Shown here one piece after another: positions 1-11,896 of a stretch of DNA of 64,000 bases. The first letter of the stretch is position 1, and the number at the start of each line of letters is the position of its first letter. Made by a program: the position numbers and the translations under genes. This DNA is from Gamsiella multidivaricata (taxonomy: Eukaryota > Mortierellomycota > Mortierellomycetes > Mortierellales > Mortierellaceae). The stretch covers positions 372,001 through 436,000 of the forward strand of contig NW_026251723.1 in assembly GCF_025024155.1 (NCBI RefSeq), written 5' to 3'. The notes beneath the pieces were generated by a model. The model made no database searches and was not told the origin of the DNA. It worked only from the letters and a program-made list of their open reading frames with translations.

Positions 1-3000
1 TGCAGTGGGTTCTGCAGCAGTAAAGGGCTCACGCTCCATGCGCTGTTGCTGTTGCTTCGTTACTCGTTGGCGTCTCATGCTCTCCTGCTGGCTATCGTAA
101 TTCGGGATGGTATCGTAGGGTGCATAGCTCGCCATGTAGTCATACATTTCGGTGGATTCTGCAGGATTACCCCATTCTAGGTATTCGACCTTGGTCAGCG
201 GTATCTCTGGATCAAGCATCGTCGTCATTGGATCCAGAAACGGGACGTTCAAAATCATCGCCCTAAAAAGATCTGGACGCATGTTGCACACAGCACCTAA
301 TGTTCGAACAAATAAACAGACAAGGAGACAAAGCATGAGAGAACGAACTCCTGCATTAGCAGACTCGACAAGGCGCCAGGTTTTCTTTCCCTACCCATCA
401 AAAGCCCTCCGGCGCTGACGCCACTGGCAGTCAACCTCCTCGGGTTGGTATAACCGGCTTCCACTAAATGCTCCGCAACATTAATAAAGTCCGTGAACGT
501 GTTGCGCTTATTCCAGAGCTTTCCTTGTTGGTACCACATTGACCCTAATTCAGAGCCTCCTCGGACATGTGCCAGGGCGATGATCCAGCCACGCTCCAGC
601 AGAGGAAAGTGTTCCATTCTAAAATCAATATCAGTGGGGACACCGTAGGCGCCATAGGCACGCATCAAAGTAGGGTTCCGGCCATTGAGCTGCATATTCT
701 TCCGGTGCAAAAGTGTTACAGGGATCTTTGTATGCCCGTCTTCGGCATCGACATTGATTCGTGTACACATGTACTTTGAGCGATCAAGGCCTAATAAACA
801 TTAAACGCCAAACAGCAAACATTAGTCTCACGATATAAATGGGGCCGGACAGCCGAATGCACTTTGATAGTCGATAGTCGATGTTATGGATTAACAACGT
901 ACGATGGATGGGATGAACTCGTAGGGCTGTCATGACTCTCGATGCCATATCGTACTCATAAGTCGCCTCATGTGCATAGGGAGAGTTGAGTGTGAACTGG
1001 AAAGAGTCCGTCTCGTATTCCTACCAAAGAGCGAATGAAGAGATTTAGTTGCCAGTAACATATATCTGACTGTAATCAAAATGATCAAAGGAAACAATTA
1101 CTTACTAGATTCACTCCTGCGCCAATTGTACAGAATTGCTCTGGCAATGGGACTTCGTGCACAGCGCCCGTCTCAAAATGGTAGCACGAAATCACAGGTA
1201 GAGCATCGCGCTTGGCATAAATGACCATGAAGTTCTACGAGTGCAGCAAAAGGAGTGAGCAAATGTCGACTCTATTAGTGCCTTAAACGATCGAGAGAGA
1301 CATTGTATAAATTGTATAAATTACCTTGAAAATATCCACGTCTTCGATTTTCTCATTATCCCTGGCTCCCATGAGCTCTACCCAGGATTCGCGACCAGGG
1401 TTGCTACGATGAGCACGCATGACTCTGAACGTCTTTTTTGGATTATCGTTGGTCAAAATATAGAACTGATCCTAAAACCAGAGTAATCCCCAAGAGAGAT
1501 CTTCTGGGTGAGTTGATCGGTCATGAGCATACTGTAGCATTTTATACGCAGCCATTTCTCTCATATAACTTACATCATGGTGGTCCACATAGTACTCAGC
1601 ACCCTCCACTCTTGAAGTCACGACCTTCAGCTCAGGCAGTTTTCCAGTTGAGATATCGTGTCCAGCATCAAAGACTCTGACTTCTGAAGATGAGAGCGAG
1701 TTGCCGTTGATAGTGACGAATCGGTGGTCCTTGGTCGATCCAACATCAACAAAGATGCTGTCGTCATCCTCCTGAAAAATCAGCACGTCGGACTCCTGTG
1801 GCGTGCCGACCTGGTGAGCCCAGATCTGGTACGGTCTAAGCACATCCGTCGATTTGGTATAATATATAGTCTTGTTATCATTGCCCCACACAAAGTTAAA
1901 CACATCTTCTAGGACCTCCTGTAATCAAATATACACAAGACAGTGTCAGCCCATGCTTGATATGCCAATATCATGTAGTTTCGCGTCGATATTTTGTGCT
2001 CATAGCTCCATACCTCAAAGGGTTCCTCACGGTTCAAGTCCCGGAAATGTAGTGATCCGAGTTCTTCGCCCTCTTCCAATGTTAGGAACGAAAAGATGTG
2101 GTGTCCAGTTGACAGAAGTACTTTCTTCACGTGACAATTTTCTGGTAGATATGCCGAGTCCAGCAAGATTTCCTAGCAGATGGAAAGTTCGATCGTAGGG
2201 CAACATTAGTTGATAATAGAGCCTTGCCTACTGATCCGTCATTCAACTTTGCAACCCCGATACATTGGGACAAAAGAATAAGCATCAAGCAGAGGAGATA
2301 TACCTCTTTAGCAATGGGCGATTTCCTTCTCCTGCAGTAGACCATGCCATGTCGACTTGTTTTGGTGTAGTATTCATACCCATGTACAAGGGTTGTCAAC
2401 GGCGCCGAGATCTTTTTCGTCCGCAAAACCTGCTTCATCTCCTGTCAACCGGAACATATGATCAATGGTGTTATCGATATTAGTTTGGCTTCAATTCCTT
2501 GTGCTTCGCTCTCGTAGCCATGTGTATTACTGTAGCAACTAATAGTCCCACATACCCTGTTCAAAAGATGGATAGCGGCAGCTTCCGAGGCAAAGTACTC
2601 CTTCGCATACCTAAGTGTTGGGTATAGCGTTTTAGAAAATGAGTACGCGATCCATGGTGATCCTCCTTGCGTCCTCCGTAGCAAGCTGAGGACCGACTTA
2701 CGTGTTTTCAGCTTGAATGTAATCCCTAAGATCCTATCAATAGTTGATGGCATTCAAGGACAGTTAGGTGTCTGTCCTATTCCTGGCAAGCATCCTAATT
2801 CATCCTCTTTCCTTGTACTGCCTTACAGGATCGTTTTTGTTGGTCATCCAGTCATATTCATCCACACGAACTCGTCCCAGGACCCTGGTCTCCTTGGGTA
2901 TCTTCTTTGGAGGGTTAGGCGGAGTAGGCCTATTTTGTTTTCCGAAGCGTCAATCAACCACACCAATGGTCAATACCAAGAATTAGCGTTTTTCCGCTTC

Positions 3001-3322
3001 GGTCTGATCCATCAAATTGAAAAGGAAGGACGTACTGTTGGAAAACAGCCTTCAGGGTGCCCAGAAAACTCAATTCACGCCTCTGCTGCTGTTGAAAAGG
3101 ACATCCTATAGGTGTTGTCGGGGTTGCACGTCGGAGACTTGAAGTCAGGTTCCTCCTAGACGTGGCCACTGCCCTTGAAGAAGACGAATTAGGAGCAAAT
3201 GTCAAGTGGCTCCACTGCTGCACAAGTACAAGTCCTGGACGCACGTTGTGGTGGTGCTGGGACTGGTGTTGGGAATATGTTATCCTGGCAAGCACCGGCG
3301 AGAAACCTCTGGCGACAGGCAT
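1..3322 (-). CDS. Oligopeptidase B-like serine peptidase (S9A), 3' end outside window
   Basis: Prolyl-oligopeptidase family enzyme cutting after basic residues in short peptides. The reading runs from M at 3322 leftwards over many short exons; the first two are 3036-3322 and 2827-2929. Early residues read TRVLGRVRVDEYDWM, then RYAKEYFASEAAAIHLLN, both typical of the S9A N-terminal region. Beta-propeller exons lie at about 1470-2440. The hydrolase part has AYGAYGVP, AHVRGGSELG and the nucleophile motif SGVSAGG near 385-420. The exon at 1-295 keeps PLTKVEYLEWGNPAE. The catalytic Asp and His should lie left of position 1, so the gene is partial. After PYDTI the frame continues into a Gln/Arg-rich stretch not usual at this place. 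The first 90 residues are basic, Ser-rich and almost without acids, so mitochondrial import is possible. Family assignment is firm; exact exon limits are less sure. Confidence 0.88.
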
Positions 3323-3564
3323 TCTTGCCAGATAGGATTATGGAGCGGGGTGATAGGAAAGTGGGACCAAGCGTTGGACCCGAGGGGAAAGGAAAGTAAA
3401 AGGCGGAAGTGGCTGAGGACTTGTTTATACTGCCTTTTTGGTAAAATCATTGTATTGCGTTTACTCAAACTCCATCATTCACAAGCACCCTTCCTACCTT
3501 TGTTGACCCTCCACTGGACTCTAGTATCTAAAACGGCATAGCAGCACAGGCAAAATAACGAGAC

Positions 3565-4216
3565 ATGAATAACCGAACGAACGTAAGAGACATCGCCGGA
3601 TTGAGCGCGTTTGAGACCACGGCATCTTCAACGAAGTTCTAAAAAGGTGCTAATGCACGCTTTATCCATGTCTGAATAGGTTCGCTTGCCCCCAGAGGTC
3701 AACAGGGCCTTATTTGTTCGGTAAGACAGATCGACAATACGGATAGCAGAATTCAACAATATATAAGCGCCGATGGCTGGTATTTAATCGGCTTCTCTCT
3801 GACTATGATATCGTAGCAATCTCCCCTTCAAGATCACGCCCGAGGAAATGTACGACATCTTTGGAAAATATGGAGCAATCCGGCAAATTCGCGTAGGGAA
3901 TGCGAACGACACGAAAGGAACAGCATTCGTGGTGTATGAAGACATTTTCGACGCGAAGACGGCATACGAGCACTTGCAAGGATTCAACATCATGGGGCGG
4001 TACCTCATCGTGCTATACTATCAGCCGAACAAGGTCACTAAGAAGATGAATCTGGCCAAGAAGGAGGAAGAACTTAAGGAACTGAAGGCGTACGTTGACA
4101 GATGCTGTTCGCTTTTTCGTTTTGATGTGAGGTTGGAAGATAAGCCCGTAAGGATCTAACATTTTTATCGCTCGCTTGCTTTTTCTAGTCGCTATGGAAT
4201 CTCTGACGACGACTAG
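3565..4216 (+). CDS. SF3B6: Splicing factor 3B subunit 6 (p14, SF3b14a)
   Basis: Small RRM protein of the U2 snRNP SF3b complex that sits at the branch-point adenosine and binds SF3B1. Model: join(3565..3582, 3680..3720, 3817..4089, 4189..4216), 119 residues against about 125 in human. Exon 1 codes only six residues, MNNRTN. Exon 2 gives [14 protein letters not shown], the invariant family start. Exon 3 carries the RRM with [20 protein letters not shown] and [20 protein letters not shown], including the family's Tyr-containing RNP motifs. The short last exon ends RYGISDDD. All junctions are GT-AG and keep frame. It is transcribed away from the peptidase gene across about 240 bp. Confidence 0.95.
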
Positions 4217-4529
4217 AGGATTTAAAGAGAACAACATAGTTGTCCACACAGTTCAAGGAATAACGGAGACTCTAGGACTAAAGAAAGGGGGATCCCAGGA
4301 AGACCAGCCATTCATTCAGGAAGCATGATCGCCGCTTGCATCTATCTCTTCAGCAAAGCGAAGGACCATTATCCACAGCCTGGTAGCTCCATGTACTATA
4401 GCCATGCAAAATAAAACCAACATGAAGAACTAGAAGACATGTTTTTTTACTGAGACAAGAGAATATGGTACAGTGTTGCAAATGTGGTGTTTTACAAGCA
4501 GGGGCGGGATAGCAGGGTAATAACTGGAC

Positions 4530-5550
4530 TCAAGGCAGGATATCATCCACGATCGCCTGAGCGTTTTCCAGTCGAGTGATGTTGGAGGAGACATTCTACC
4601 GAAAGACAATGTACAACAGGCAGAAAGCATTAGGATTTTGGTTGACTACAGCTGAATCCTTCAACAGCGCGAGTTGCATCATGTACTGACCTTTCTAAGG
4701 TCGCTCAGCAATGCTATGCTCGAGGCATATTCCTGAGCAATAAGATCCGATCGTTCAAGGGAAACTATTCAGACGAGGAAACACATATCGGTCAGTCTGA
4801 CCATTCGCTCCTTAACTCACAGACAAAACAAACTTCCAGAAACGACTGCAATGCCTTACCATCCTCAATTTCCGCCTCTGCATTGTTCTCAGATTGCGAT
4901 TCGAATTCAACCCTGTCTGCTAGGGCGGATTGTCGTTTGATAGCATCGTCTAGTAACATCTTGACCTGCTCTGGTACGCGCTTTCTTCGCTCCGCAACCT
5001 TGAGGGTCAGTTCTTCCACCTGCAGTTGCTGGGCTTGCACCTTTCGTGCCAGTGCCTCGTCCAAAGGTTCAAATTCTGTACAGAGTCAAAGAGTCGCACC
5101 ATTAGCATGGAGCAGTGAATTGATGTAAGTATATCCAGACAAAAGTCCATCGTGAGCAATGGCACGGCCCCCAAGGTACCTTCGTCTGCAATTGCTTGTT
5201 CGTATGGAATTCCATTAATATCAATATTCGAGCTTGCCATCTTCATGATGTCTTCAATCCACTAAACAGATGCATGGTTCCAATGAAAAGCATTCCAGTC
5301 TGGATCAGTCGCTGCAAGGTTATCATAGCCTCTTGTCATTCCTTTCACCGCTGACGACCGGGTCCTTGATGCCTGAATGCGTGGTTGTCGGTTGTACCTG
5401 ATCCAGGAGCTGCTGCACTTGGTCTATGAGTTCTGAATCGCCATTACGGATGTGTTCCTCGGCCAGTCTACCGTAGAGCGTCTTACGCCAGATCTGACTG
5501 ATGTACTGAATGTCTTCCTTCGAAGAGACGTTAATCTTTGGGAACTCCAT
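4530..5550 (-). CDS. NSL1: Kinetochore protein Mis14/Nsl1
   Basis: Subunit of the MIS12/MIND complex, which links centromeric chromatin to the Ndc80 microtubule binder. Model: complement(join(4530..4595, 4691..4764, 4860..5075, 5180..5261, 5356..5550)), 210 residues. The family signature is EFEPLDEALARKVQAQQLQV at about residues 93-112, followed by EELTLKVAERRKRVPEQVK, the conserved Mis14 coiled coil with its Arg-x-x-x-Pro turn. The C-terminal exons continue the helix (AQEYASSIALLSDLRK, then ITRLENAQAIVDDILP). The start at 5550 (MEFPKINVSSKED) is chosen because the upstream in-frame Met at 5625 adds only low-complexity residues. Exon 1/2 phase depends on a GTC|gtcagc donor and is the least certain junction. 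Confidence 0.83.
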
Positions 5551-5651
5551 GGCGAAAGAGAGCTGAGCGACATAGTCAAAAGGAGCAAAAAAATAATAAT
5601 TTATTGTCGTCTGCCGTATGTACACTACACTTGTGGGATTTATTCTACTTT

Positions 5652-6531
5652 TTATCCGTCGAGCTCAATCAGGGCTGCCTGCGGCTGCTTGCTCAACATT
5701 TCAAGAGGAACCTTCTCGTGCAAGAAGCTAGTACAGTACATGCACTTGACAGCCTTGATGGGAACATTGGCCCCGCACCAAGAGCACGTCTGGGTCGCGC
5801 CGGAGGCAGGGGCGGGCTCGGGCTTGGTCGTGTCCGCGTCGCCATTGCCGTGGTGCTTCTCGCGGCGAGCCTGACGCCAGTTTCTGAACTTTGTAGCCGT
5901 GAAGATGATGATGAACAACGTCAAGGCCACCAGGATGAAGTTGAGGCTGACCTGCAGGAAACGACCAACATTCTCGGTGACGGCTCCGTCCTCTTGAGCC
6001 TGATCAATTGTCTCGTATCGCTTGCCCGGGGTCTTACCATGTCTGAGGATAATGAACCAGTTCTCCAAGTTGGAGCCTGTTTTTGTTCAATTAGCACGAT
6101 AGGAGGAGAAACTGTTAGATAGGTGAATTAATGGCTGATGGTTGTTCCTGAAAGAAATGCGTACCCGAAATAACAAGACCCAGAGGAGGGGTTAAGATGT
6201 CGTCGACAAAGCTGCTAAGGACTTTCGAGAATGCACCTCCAATAACGAGACCCTATAATTGATTCGAGTGGTACACAGGGCCAGAAGGGATGAGAGTCAG
6301 TGTTTGATAGAAATGCGCGGCTACTAAACCAGAAAAAGAGATCAAGTTGCAAACAACATTGCAAAACAGAATGAATGAATGAATGAATGAATGAATGAAT
6401 GAATGAATGAATGAATGAATGAATGAATGTGAACATACCACACCGAGATCGATAATGTTGCCGCGCTGAATGAACTCCTTGAAGTCCTTCCACACACTCG
6501 ACTCCTTGACGCGCTCGCGGATTCCTGGCAT
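5652..6531 (-). CDS. mscL: Large-conductance mechanosensitive channel MscL with C-terminal zinc ribbon
   Basis: Stretch-gated pore of bacterial type that releases solutes on hypo-osmotic shock. Model: complement(join(5652..6076, 6165..6252, 6439..6531)), 201 residues. Residues 17-40 read [20 protein letters not shown], the classic amphipathic helix and TM1 start of MscL, followed by [22 protein letters not shown]2 is about 101-121 ([20 protein letters not shown]). The tail has a four-Cys ribbon, Cys158-x2-Cys161 and Cys172-x2-Cys175. Two phase-correct spliceosomal introns show it is a true nuclear gene and not bacterial contamination. Intron 1 contains a GAAT microsatellite. Ancient transfer from bacteria is the usual explanation for eukaryotic MscL; I infer that here. 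Membrane location (plasma membrane or an organelle) is not evident. Confidence 0.93.
6369..6429. repeat. (GAAT)n tetranucleotide microsatellite
   Basis: About fifteen perfect GAAT units in a row, wholly inside intron 1 of the MscL gene. On the minus strand it reads ATTC repeats, which also yields artificial Ile-His-Ser open frames. Confidence 0.95.
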
Positions 6532-7365
6532 TGGTGAGATATGGGTTACTGCAACGGCGGTTGTGGGTGCTATGTTGGGGTTGAGTGCGAGCGAGGACTT
6601 GATTCAGTCGATGCGGATGAAAGGAGTTGGAGTCGCGAAGAAAAAGAAGAAAGAAGAGGAAGAAGAAGCGACAAGGGCGGGGAGAAGGGAAGTTGAAATA
6701 GCTCTGGTCAGCCTGCCACCACTGTCTGTTTGTTTATCTGCGGCGGATGGGGATGTCGCCCTACAGCATGATGTGGCGAGCCAGGTGCTGGTTGGAGGGG
6801 ATGATTGACGATCGATGGCCCGCTCTTTCTTCTTTGTTTTTTTTTATTCCCACCCAGGAAGGAGTCGCGGGAAAGTAGCGAGGGGAGCATATCTGAGTGC
6901 CGCCTTTTCTTTCTTTGTTTCCTCCGGCGGCATAACGCGTATTGAACCCAAGGGGGAGAGAAGCAGGAAAACTTTGTGTACCCAGCCAAGGTCAGTTGCC
7001 CATCTTTATCCCAACAGACAGCGTCAACAATCTTCATCTTTGGCTTCGGGCAGCTCCTCCCAGAGCATCCCCGCCCATGCAGGAGGTCACCTGTTCCGAG
7101 GCGCGTATTACCTAAGCAGCAAAATGCTGCGATCTCTGGCGTACATACTCGCGTTTGGTGAACAGTGGATTATCAAATCCAGTGGGTTGAAAAATCTCTA
7201 TTTTTCGAAGATCTCCATTAATGGCAGCTCGCTTAACAATCGAACAATCGAAGTAGCAACAACGACAATAACAAAAATTATAAGCTCCATTTCTATGCGT
7301 GCTGGTCTATATCCGTTCGCCCTTTTATTATCAGAATCAGTTTCACACACTTTCGGACAGCTCTA
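6532..7365. other. Intergenic region upstream of MscL
   Basis: No supported gene. It holds the 5' flank of MscL and the 3' flank of the kinase gene, both on the minus strand. There is a purine tract of AAG/GAAGAA type near 6636-6672 and short T runs near 6836-6845. Confidence 0.6.
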
Positions 7366-10300
7366 TCATGCAATGCGTCCGACGCGGTTCATCCGCTGGA
7401 CGCGCTCCCGCACAGATTCAATAGGCGTCATCGATTCCTCCGCGCTATCCTGCACCGCCGCATGAGCCCGACCATTCGAGGACGACGACGGCGAAGCCGA
7501 AGGTGATGCAGATGACACAGGTGCTGGGGACTTGACTTGATGATGCCTTGACCTCACCAACGTCTCCTCTTCCTCCTCCTCCTCCTCTGCCTCTGTCCGT
7601 GCGCTGCTACTACTGATCAATCTCAACTCCCGGGCCCTTTGTGAAGGCGATAGGTACTGCGTGTTACCATGCAAGTGGCCATTGAGAGCCGCAGACCCTT
7701 GTACCGGGCTGTCATAATTCGACCCGATATCTCTATTTCTTGTCGCTGATGACGGCGATGTCTGGAACTGAATCAAATCATCGTCCAGATCCGCACTCGG
7801 GAACTTTTTCTTAAACGCCTCTTCTTCACCCGCAACCAGTGTTCCTGTATCGTCCCTCATCCTGAATCGGGTTGGCTTTGGAAGCAGCTCAGGCTTCTGA
7901 CCGGGTGGGAGGCAGTTCACCGAAGTGCGACGGGCTTTGCTACCTGATGCTGCTGCAGGCGTAGTAGAAGAGGATGCCGATGCCGTCGATGTGCTTGAAG
8001 TACCACTCCCGGTCATGCCAATCCGGCGAGTAGATTTGACAGGCACAACTGGAGTGGTCATCGTAGAAGAATCTGAGTTTAGATAAGGAGAAGTAGTAGC
8101 CGGTGAGGACATGAAGGACGATTGAGCTGAGGTACCGCCGGATTTGAGTCGCTCCTGTTCATCCATACTCGCTCGACCATTCGTTAATGATCCTCCAGAG
8201 TAGAGCACAGCAGAGTGTTGGATAGGACCCGTGCCAGGAATCGACTTCATGTACATATCTCTCGACTGCTGCTGTGGTTCCTGCTGTTGTTGCTGGTTCT
8301 GCTGCTGTTGCCACTCGTGTTGCTTCTGGAGATCCCTCTGCTGCATGACCTGCCTCTGTGTCAGCTGCTCCTGCTCCTTAAGCATGCGCTTGCGCTCCTG
8401 CCACTTTTCATGCTGCTGCTGAATCTGTTGTTGCTGCTGCTTCTGCAACTGCTCCTGCTGAAGTCGATGTTGATGCTGCTGCTCCTCAAGCTGTCGCCTC
8501 TGCGTTTCCAGCAATCCCTGCTGTTGCCGCTCAAACTCCTTTTGTTGCAGCTCTATCAATTTGAGTTCGGCTTCCATGTCCCTTCGCGAGAGCTCCTTTT
8601 TGTCCAGAAATGTCAAATCAGAGATCTTAATAGGGAGCACTGATGGGGTACCAGTCGACGAGTACGCTTGAGGACGTGAGGCAAGCGTTGATGGGTTAGA
8701 TGCTGATCCTACTGATGTAGCTCCCACAGATCTCATACCTTCCAAGGTTCGGCTCGTGTCAAGAACTCTGGCCTTTCCCTGTGTATTCTGAGGTACGAGT
8801 GAAGAATTGATATCAAAGCTGAACTTGCCGAGCTGCTCCATCTGCTGTCGCTGCAAGAGTTTAAGGCTGTCTATCGGTGCTGGGAGTGGGTCCTGAGAGC
8901 TGATCGGTCGCTGTCTGCTGGAAGATGATGAGCTAGGGGATGCAGCAGCTGGCAGTCCAGATCGTGAATTTCCTGTGCCGTCGTCGTGGACGTTTTTGTT
9001 CGTCAAACTATTTGCTCCGGAATAAGCTGAATATCCAACGATGGACTTAGCAGAGGATGGTGAGGGCTGTCCTGACTGGAGAGAGGTCTGTCGAGTTGGA
9101 AGTAACGGCTTCGACACACCCGAGGACTGTGAGCCGATGTTCGAGGATGGTGAGGATAATCCAATAGGTGCCTGTTGCAGGCTGCCAAAGGACGAGGGTG
9201 TGCCAGACCGAGAGCCCATACCGCTTGCGTCGATTTTGATGCCTGTTGAAGACCCAAAGAAGAGATCGTCAGCGGCCAGCTTGGCCTTTGCAGCAAATCC
9301 TTGATTCGTCCCTGAGAGCTGACTAGGCATGCTACTCTTCGAATGAACAGGTGTGTTGGCGGTAGGAACATCATATCGAAGGAGATCAGGAGAGATAGAT
9401 GGAGGTCGGGGCCGAGGTGCCAGGGCGGGTGCCGGTGCCGGGGCAGACGCAGAGCTAGAAGAGGCAGGAGTGCGATTGTTGGATCCAGAACTTGCAAAAT
9501 CAAACCCAAACTCATCCTTTCCAGCCAGGAGATCGAGCGTGAATCGCTTCGCCTCGTTCTTCTTGGGGTTATCAAAGGAGGTAGTGCCCGAGAAATCGAA
9601 CGGATCGCCCATCGGAGGAATCTTTGAGAACTTTGATACTGGATCTGTAGTGTCCGCAAACTGTCCAAAAGAATCGTCAAATCCAGAGTTGAAATCGCCA
9701 TTTGATGTTGCAGGGAACGCGCTCTGGACATCGTTGTTTTGCATAGATACTGCAGCGGCAGGCTGCTGACGTGTTGGGCGTCCTCTGCGCATGGGCTCAA
9801 TTGAGGGAAGAATGTCCATGGGCCGCGAGACTGTTGAGTTGCTGAGAATGTTGGCTGTTGCCGAAGGTTGCGACTCGGGTGCTGTGGGCGTTAATGAGAT
9901 ATCGGGATATATCTAGAGATTGGTAGTGTAAATAGTAAGAATAGTCGAGTCAATGACATGCGGCCACATTCGTCCAGCACTTGCTCATTAATTACTATCA
10001 TCCAGCCTTACATTCTGGATGGGGCAAGATAGTCCACGCAGAGCCGAGGTAACCTTCATAACCTGATAGATATTTGGTCGCTGTTTGGGGTCTTCCTTCA
10101 GCATCGACTCTATGCAAGCGAAAGGGTTTTTTTGTTAGCAACCGTCGGATTTACCTGTATCTTTAGCTGAAGTAGTTCCTTGATCCGGTCTATTCACTTA
10201 CGAAAGAGGCTGATAAGACCGGGAGAAAACATCGGGTGCTCAGGAATGGTGTACCGCACATTCAGAATTGCCAGCTGTCCTTGTTCCTCGAAGGGTGTGG

Positions 10301-11553
10301 TGTAGTAGCATAGCTTGTACAAGAGCACTCCCAATGCCCATATATCTATTTAAGGTCAGTTCTGAAGGAGTGAGCCTTTAATTCAATTTCTTCTGATTAA
10401 TTTACCAGACAACGAATGGGCAAAAGGTGCATGAAACGTCACCGATGCCTGAGCAAAAAATCCAACCTTACCGATCTTTTCGTCAATGCCTTTTCGCATG
10501 TACAGATCCAGCATTTCTGGTGCACGGTACTGCAGCGTGGTATGGTTGTTGATCTCTTCCTCAAGCAACTGGATATCCTTGACATTCCTGGGTATGTTGT
10601 CACCTCTGAGGATGTTGGTCGTGGCCGATCCAAAATCACACAGCTTGTAGTCGTTGTTGGAGAGCAAAATATTTTCGACTTTGATGTCACGATGAAGAAT
10701 CGGCGGATCAGAATAGTGTAGGTACGCCACAGCCTACCACAGCAACGAAAAGAAAAGAACGACCTAGTCAGACACGCGGTCGATACCCCTGCATTTTGCA
10801 TTTCATGCCTTAGGAAAAAACCATAAAACCGGACAAACGTTGTGCTTACTTCGCAAACATTGGAAAAGATTTTGAGAATCTCGGGCTCGGTCAAGCGATG
10901 TTGTAGCCTCCTGTTCATCAGATCGATCACTGGACCGCCTTTAGAATTGAATGAAGCGGGAGGTGCACGTTAGTCTGCAGTCCGCTATCAGTGCAAGATA
11001 TGGTTCTGTGGCCCTGATCTACTCAGAGAAAGAGGTCGCTCTGTTGACCCTACCTCCACAGTACTCCATGAGAATGAGGACCTCGTATCCGCCGCCCTCG
11101 AGCTTTCCCATGCAAGAATCCATGTACTCTACAATGTTCTTGTGTTTCCCGAGTCGTTTCTACGTTCGACATATTCCCAAGGACATGACATTAGTCGATG
11201 TTGCGGGGCGAGAGTGTGGCGTGAAGAGCGTTGGCGATAGAGTAAATCCTCTGATCAACTGCTCTTGAGAAGCGCAATAGGTTGCCTCAATAAAGGATCA
11301 ATTGCTCTCGCAAAGTGCATACCATGGTCTCGATCTCCTTGTTAACAATGGCTAGCCTTTCTTTATCTGCAACGGCAATGCGTTTGACAACGACAGGGAA
11401 GCCGCTTCCGTTGGCAAGAGTGGCAAGGTAGACGTGCGCAAACCCGCCCTCGGCGATGTATCGGTCGATAACGACGGTGTATCTGCCCAATTGGATAGTC
11501 GTCCCTGGGAGGATGGTCCCTTGTGGGGCCATGTTGAGGCCGACAGCATTCAT
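7366..11553 (-). CDS. Ark/Prk (NAK/AAK1) family serine/threonine kinase
   Basis: Actin-regulating and endocytic kinase of the Ark1/Prk1/Akl1-AAK1-GAK group, which phosphorylates coat and adaptor proteins. Model: complement(join(7366..9912, 10012..10109, 10202..10345, 10472..10733, 10850..10938, 11054..11159, 11323..11553)), 1158 residues. Kinase landmarks: glycine loop [10 protein letters not shown] at 33-42, Lys57 (VVVKRI), HRDIKVEN at 156-163, DFGSAT at 175-180 and APEM at 213-216. The HRDIKVEN and LCDFGSATT wording is specific to this family. The last exon is a long low-complexity tail with about 130 residues of Gln-rich coiled coil ([17 protein letters not shown]) and many SP/SS stretches. 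The start is set at 11553; an in-frame extension to 11799 is hydrophobic and looks like translated 5' UTR. Confidence 0.92.
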
Positions 11554-11896
11554 GGTCGAGTTGATGACAGGAGTTGGAGAGGAAGTGAGTCGAAGGCCTG
11601 ACGTTATCGGTGTAACAAAGAATGCGAGGAATGTACACGGGTGTGAATGGACGCTCAGAGATTGAGGATGAAGAATGGATGAAGACGGCAAGAAGAAGCC
11701 TGACGAGAGGGGGAGGAGGAGGAGGGTAAGAACCAAAGTGCGGAAGATGAAAACGATGGCAAAGATGATGGTTGAGGATGATGGCACTCTTTTTTTCACA
11801 CTTTTGGTGAAGGTACCTTGGGCGGAAAGTATGGTTTGTACGTCTACGTTATTTTATTTCATACGTGAATGGTAGGCATGCGGAGGTATGGTTTAC

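Noticed and set aside
2030..2042. GGTTCAAGTCC resembles a tRNA B box
   Set aside because: It lies inside a peptidase exon and has no A box or acceptor-stem pairing around it.
6215..6531. Minus-strand frames with repeated HSFI/SFIH residues
   Set aside because: They are translations of the GAAT microsatellite in intron 1 of MscL.
8215..8643. Leucine-rich plus-strand frame that looks like a membrane protein
   Set aside because: It is the antisense of CAG-rich poly-Gln coding sequence in the kinase tail; CTG runs read as Leu.
11554..11799. N-terminal extension of the kinase with a signal-peptide-like hydrophobic run
   Set aside because: It would place a secretion signal before a cytosolic kinase. 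The bases look like a T/C-rich 5' leader and the shorter start gives the normal family N-terminus.
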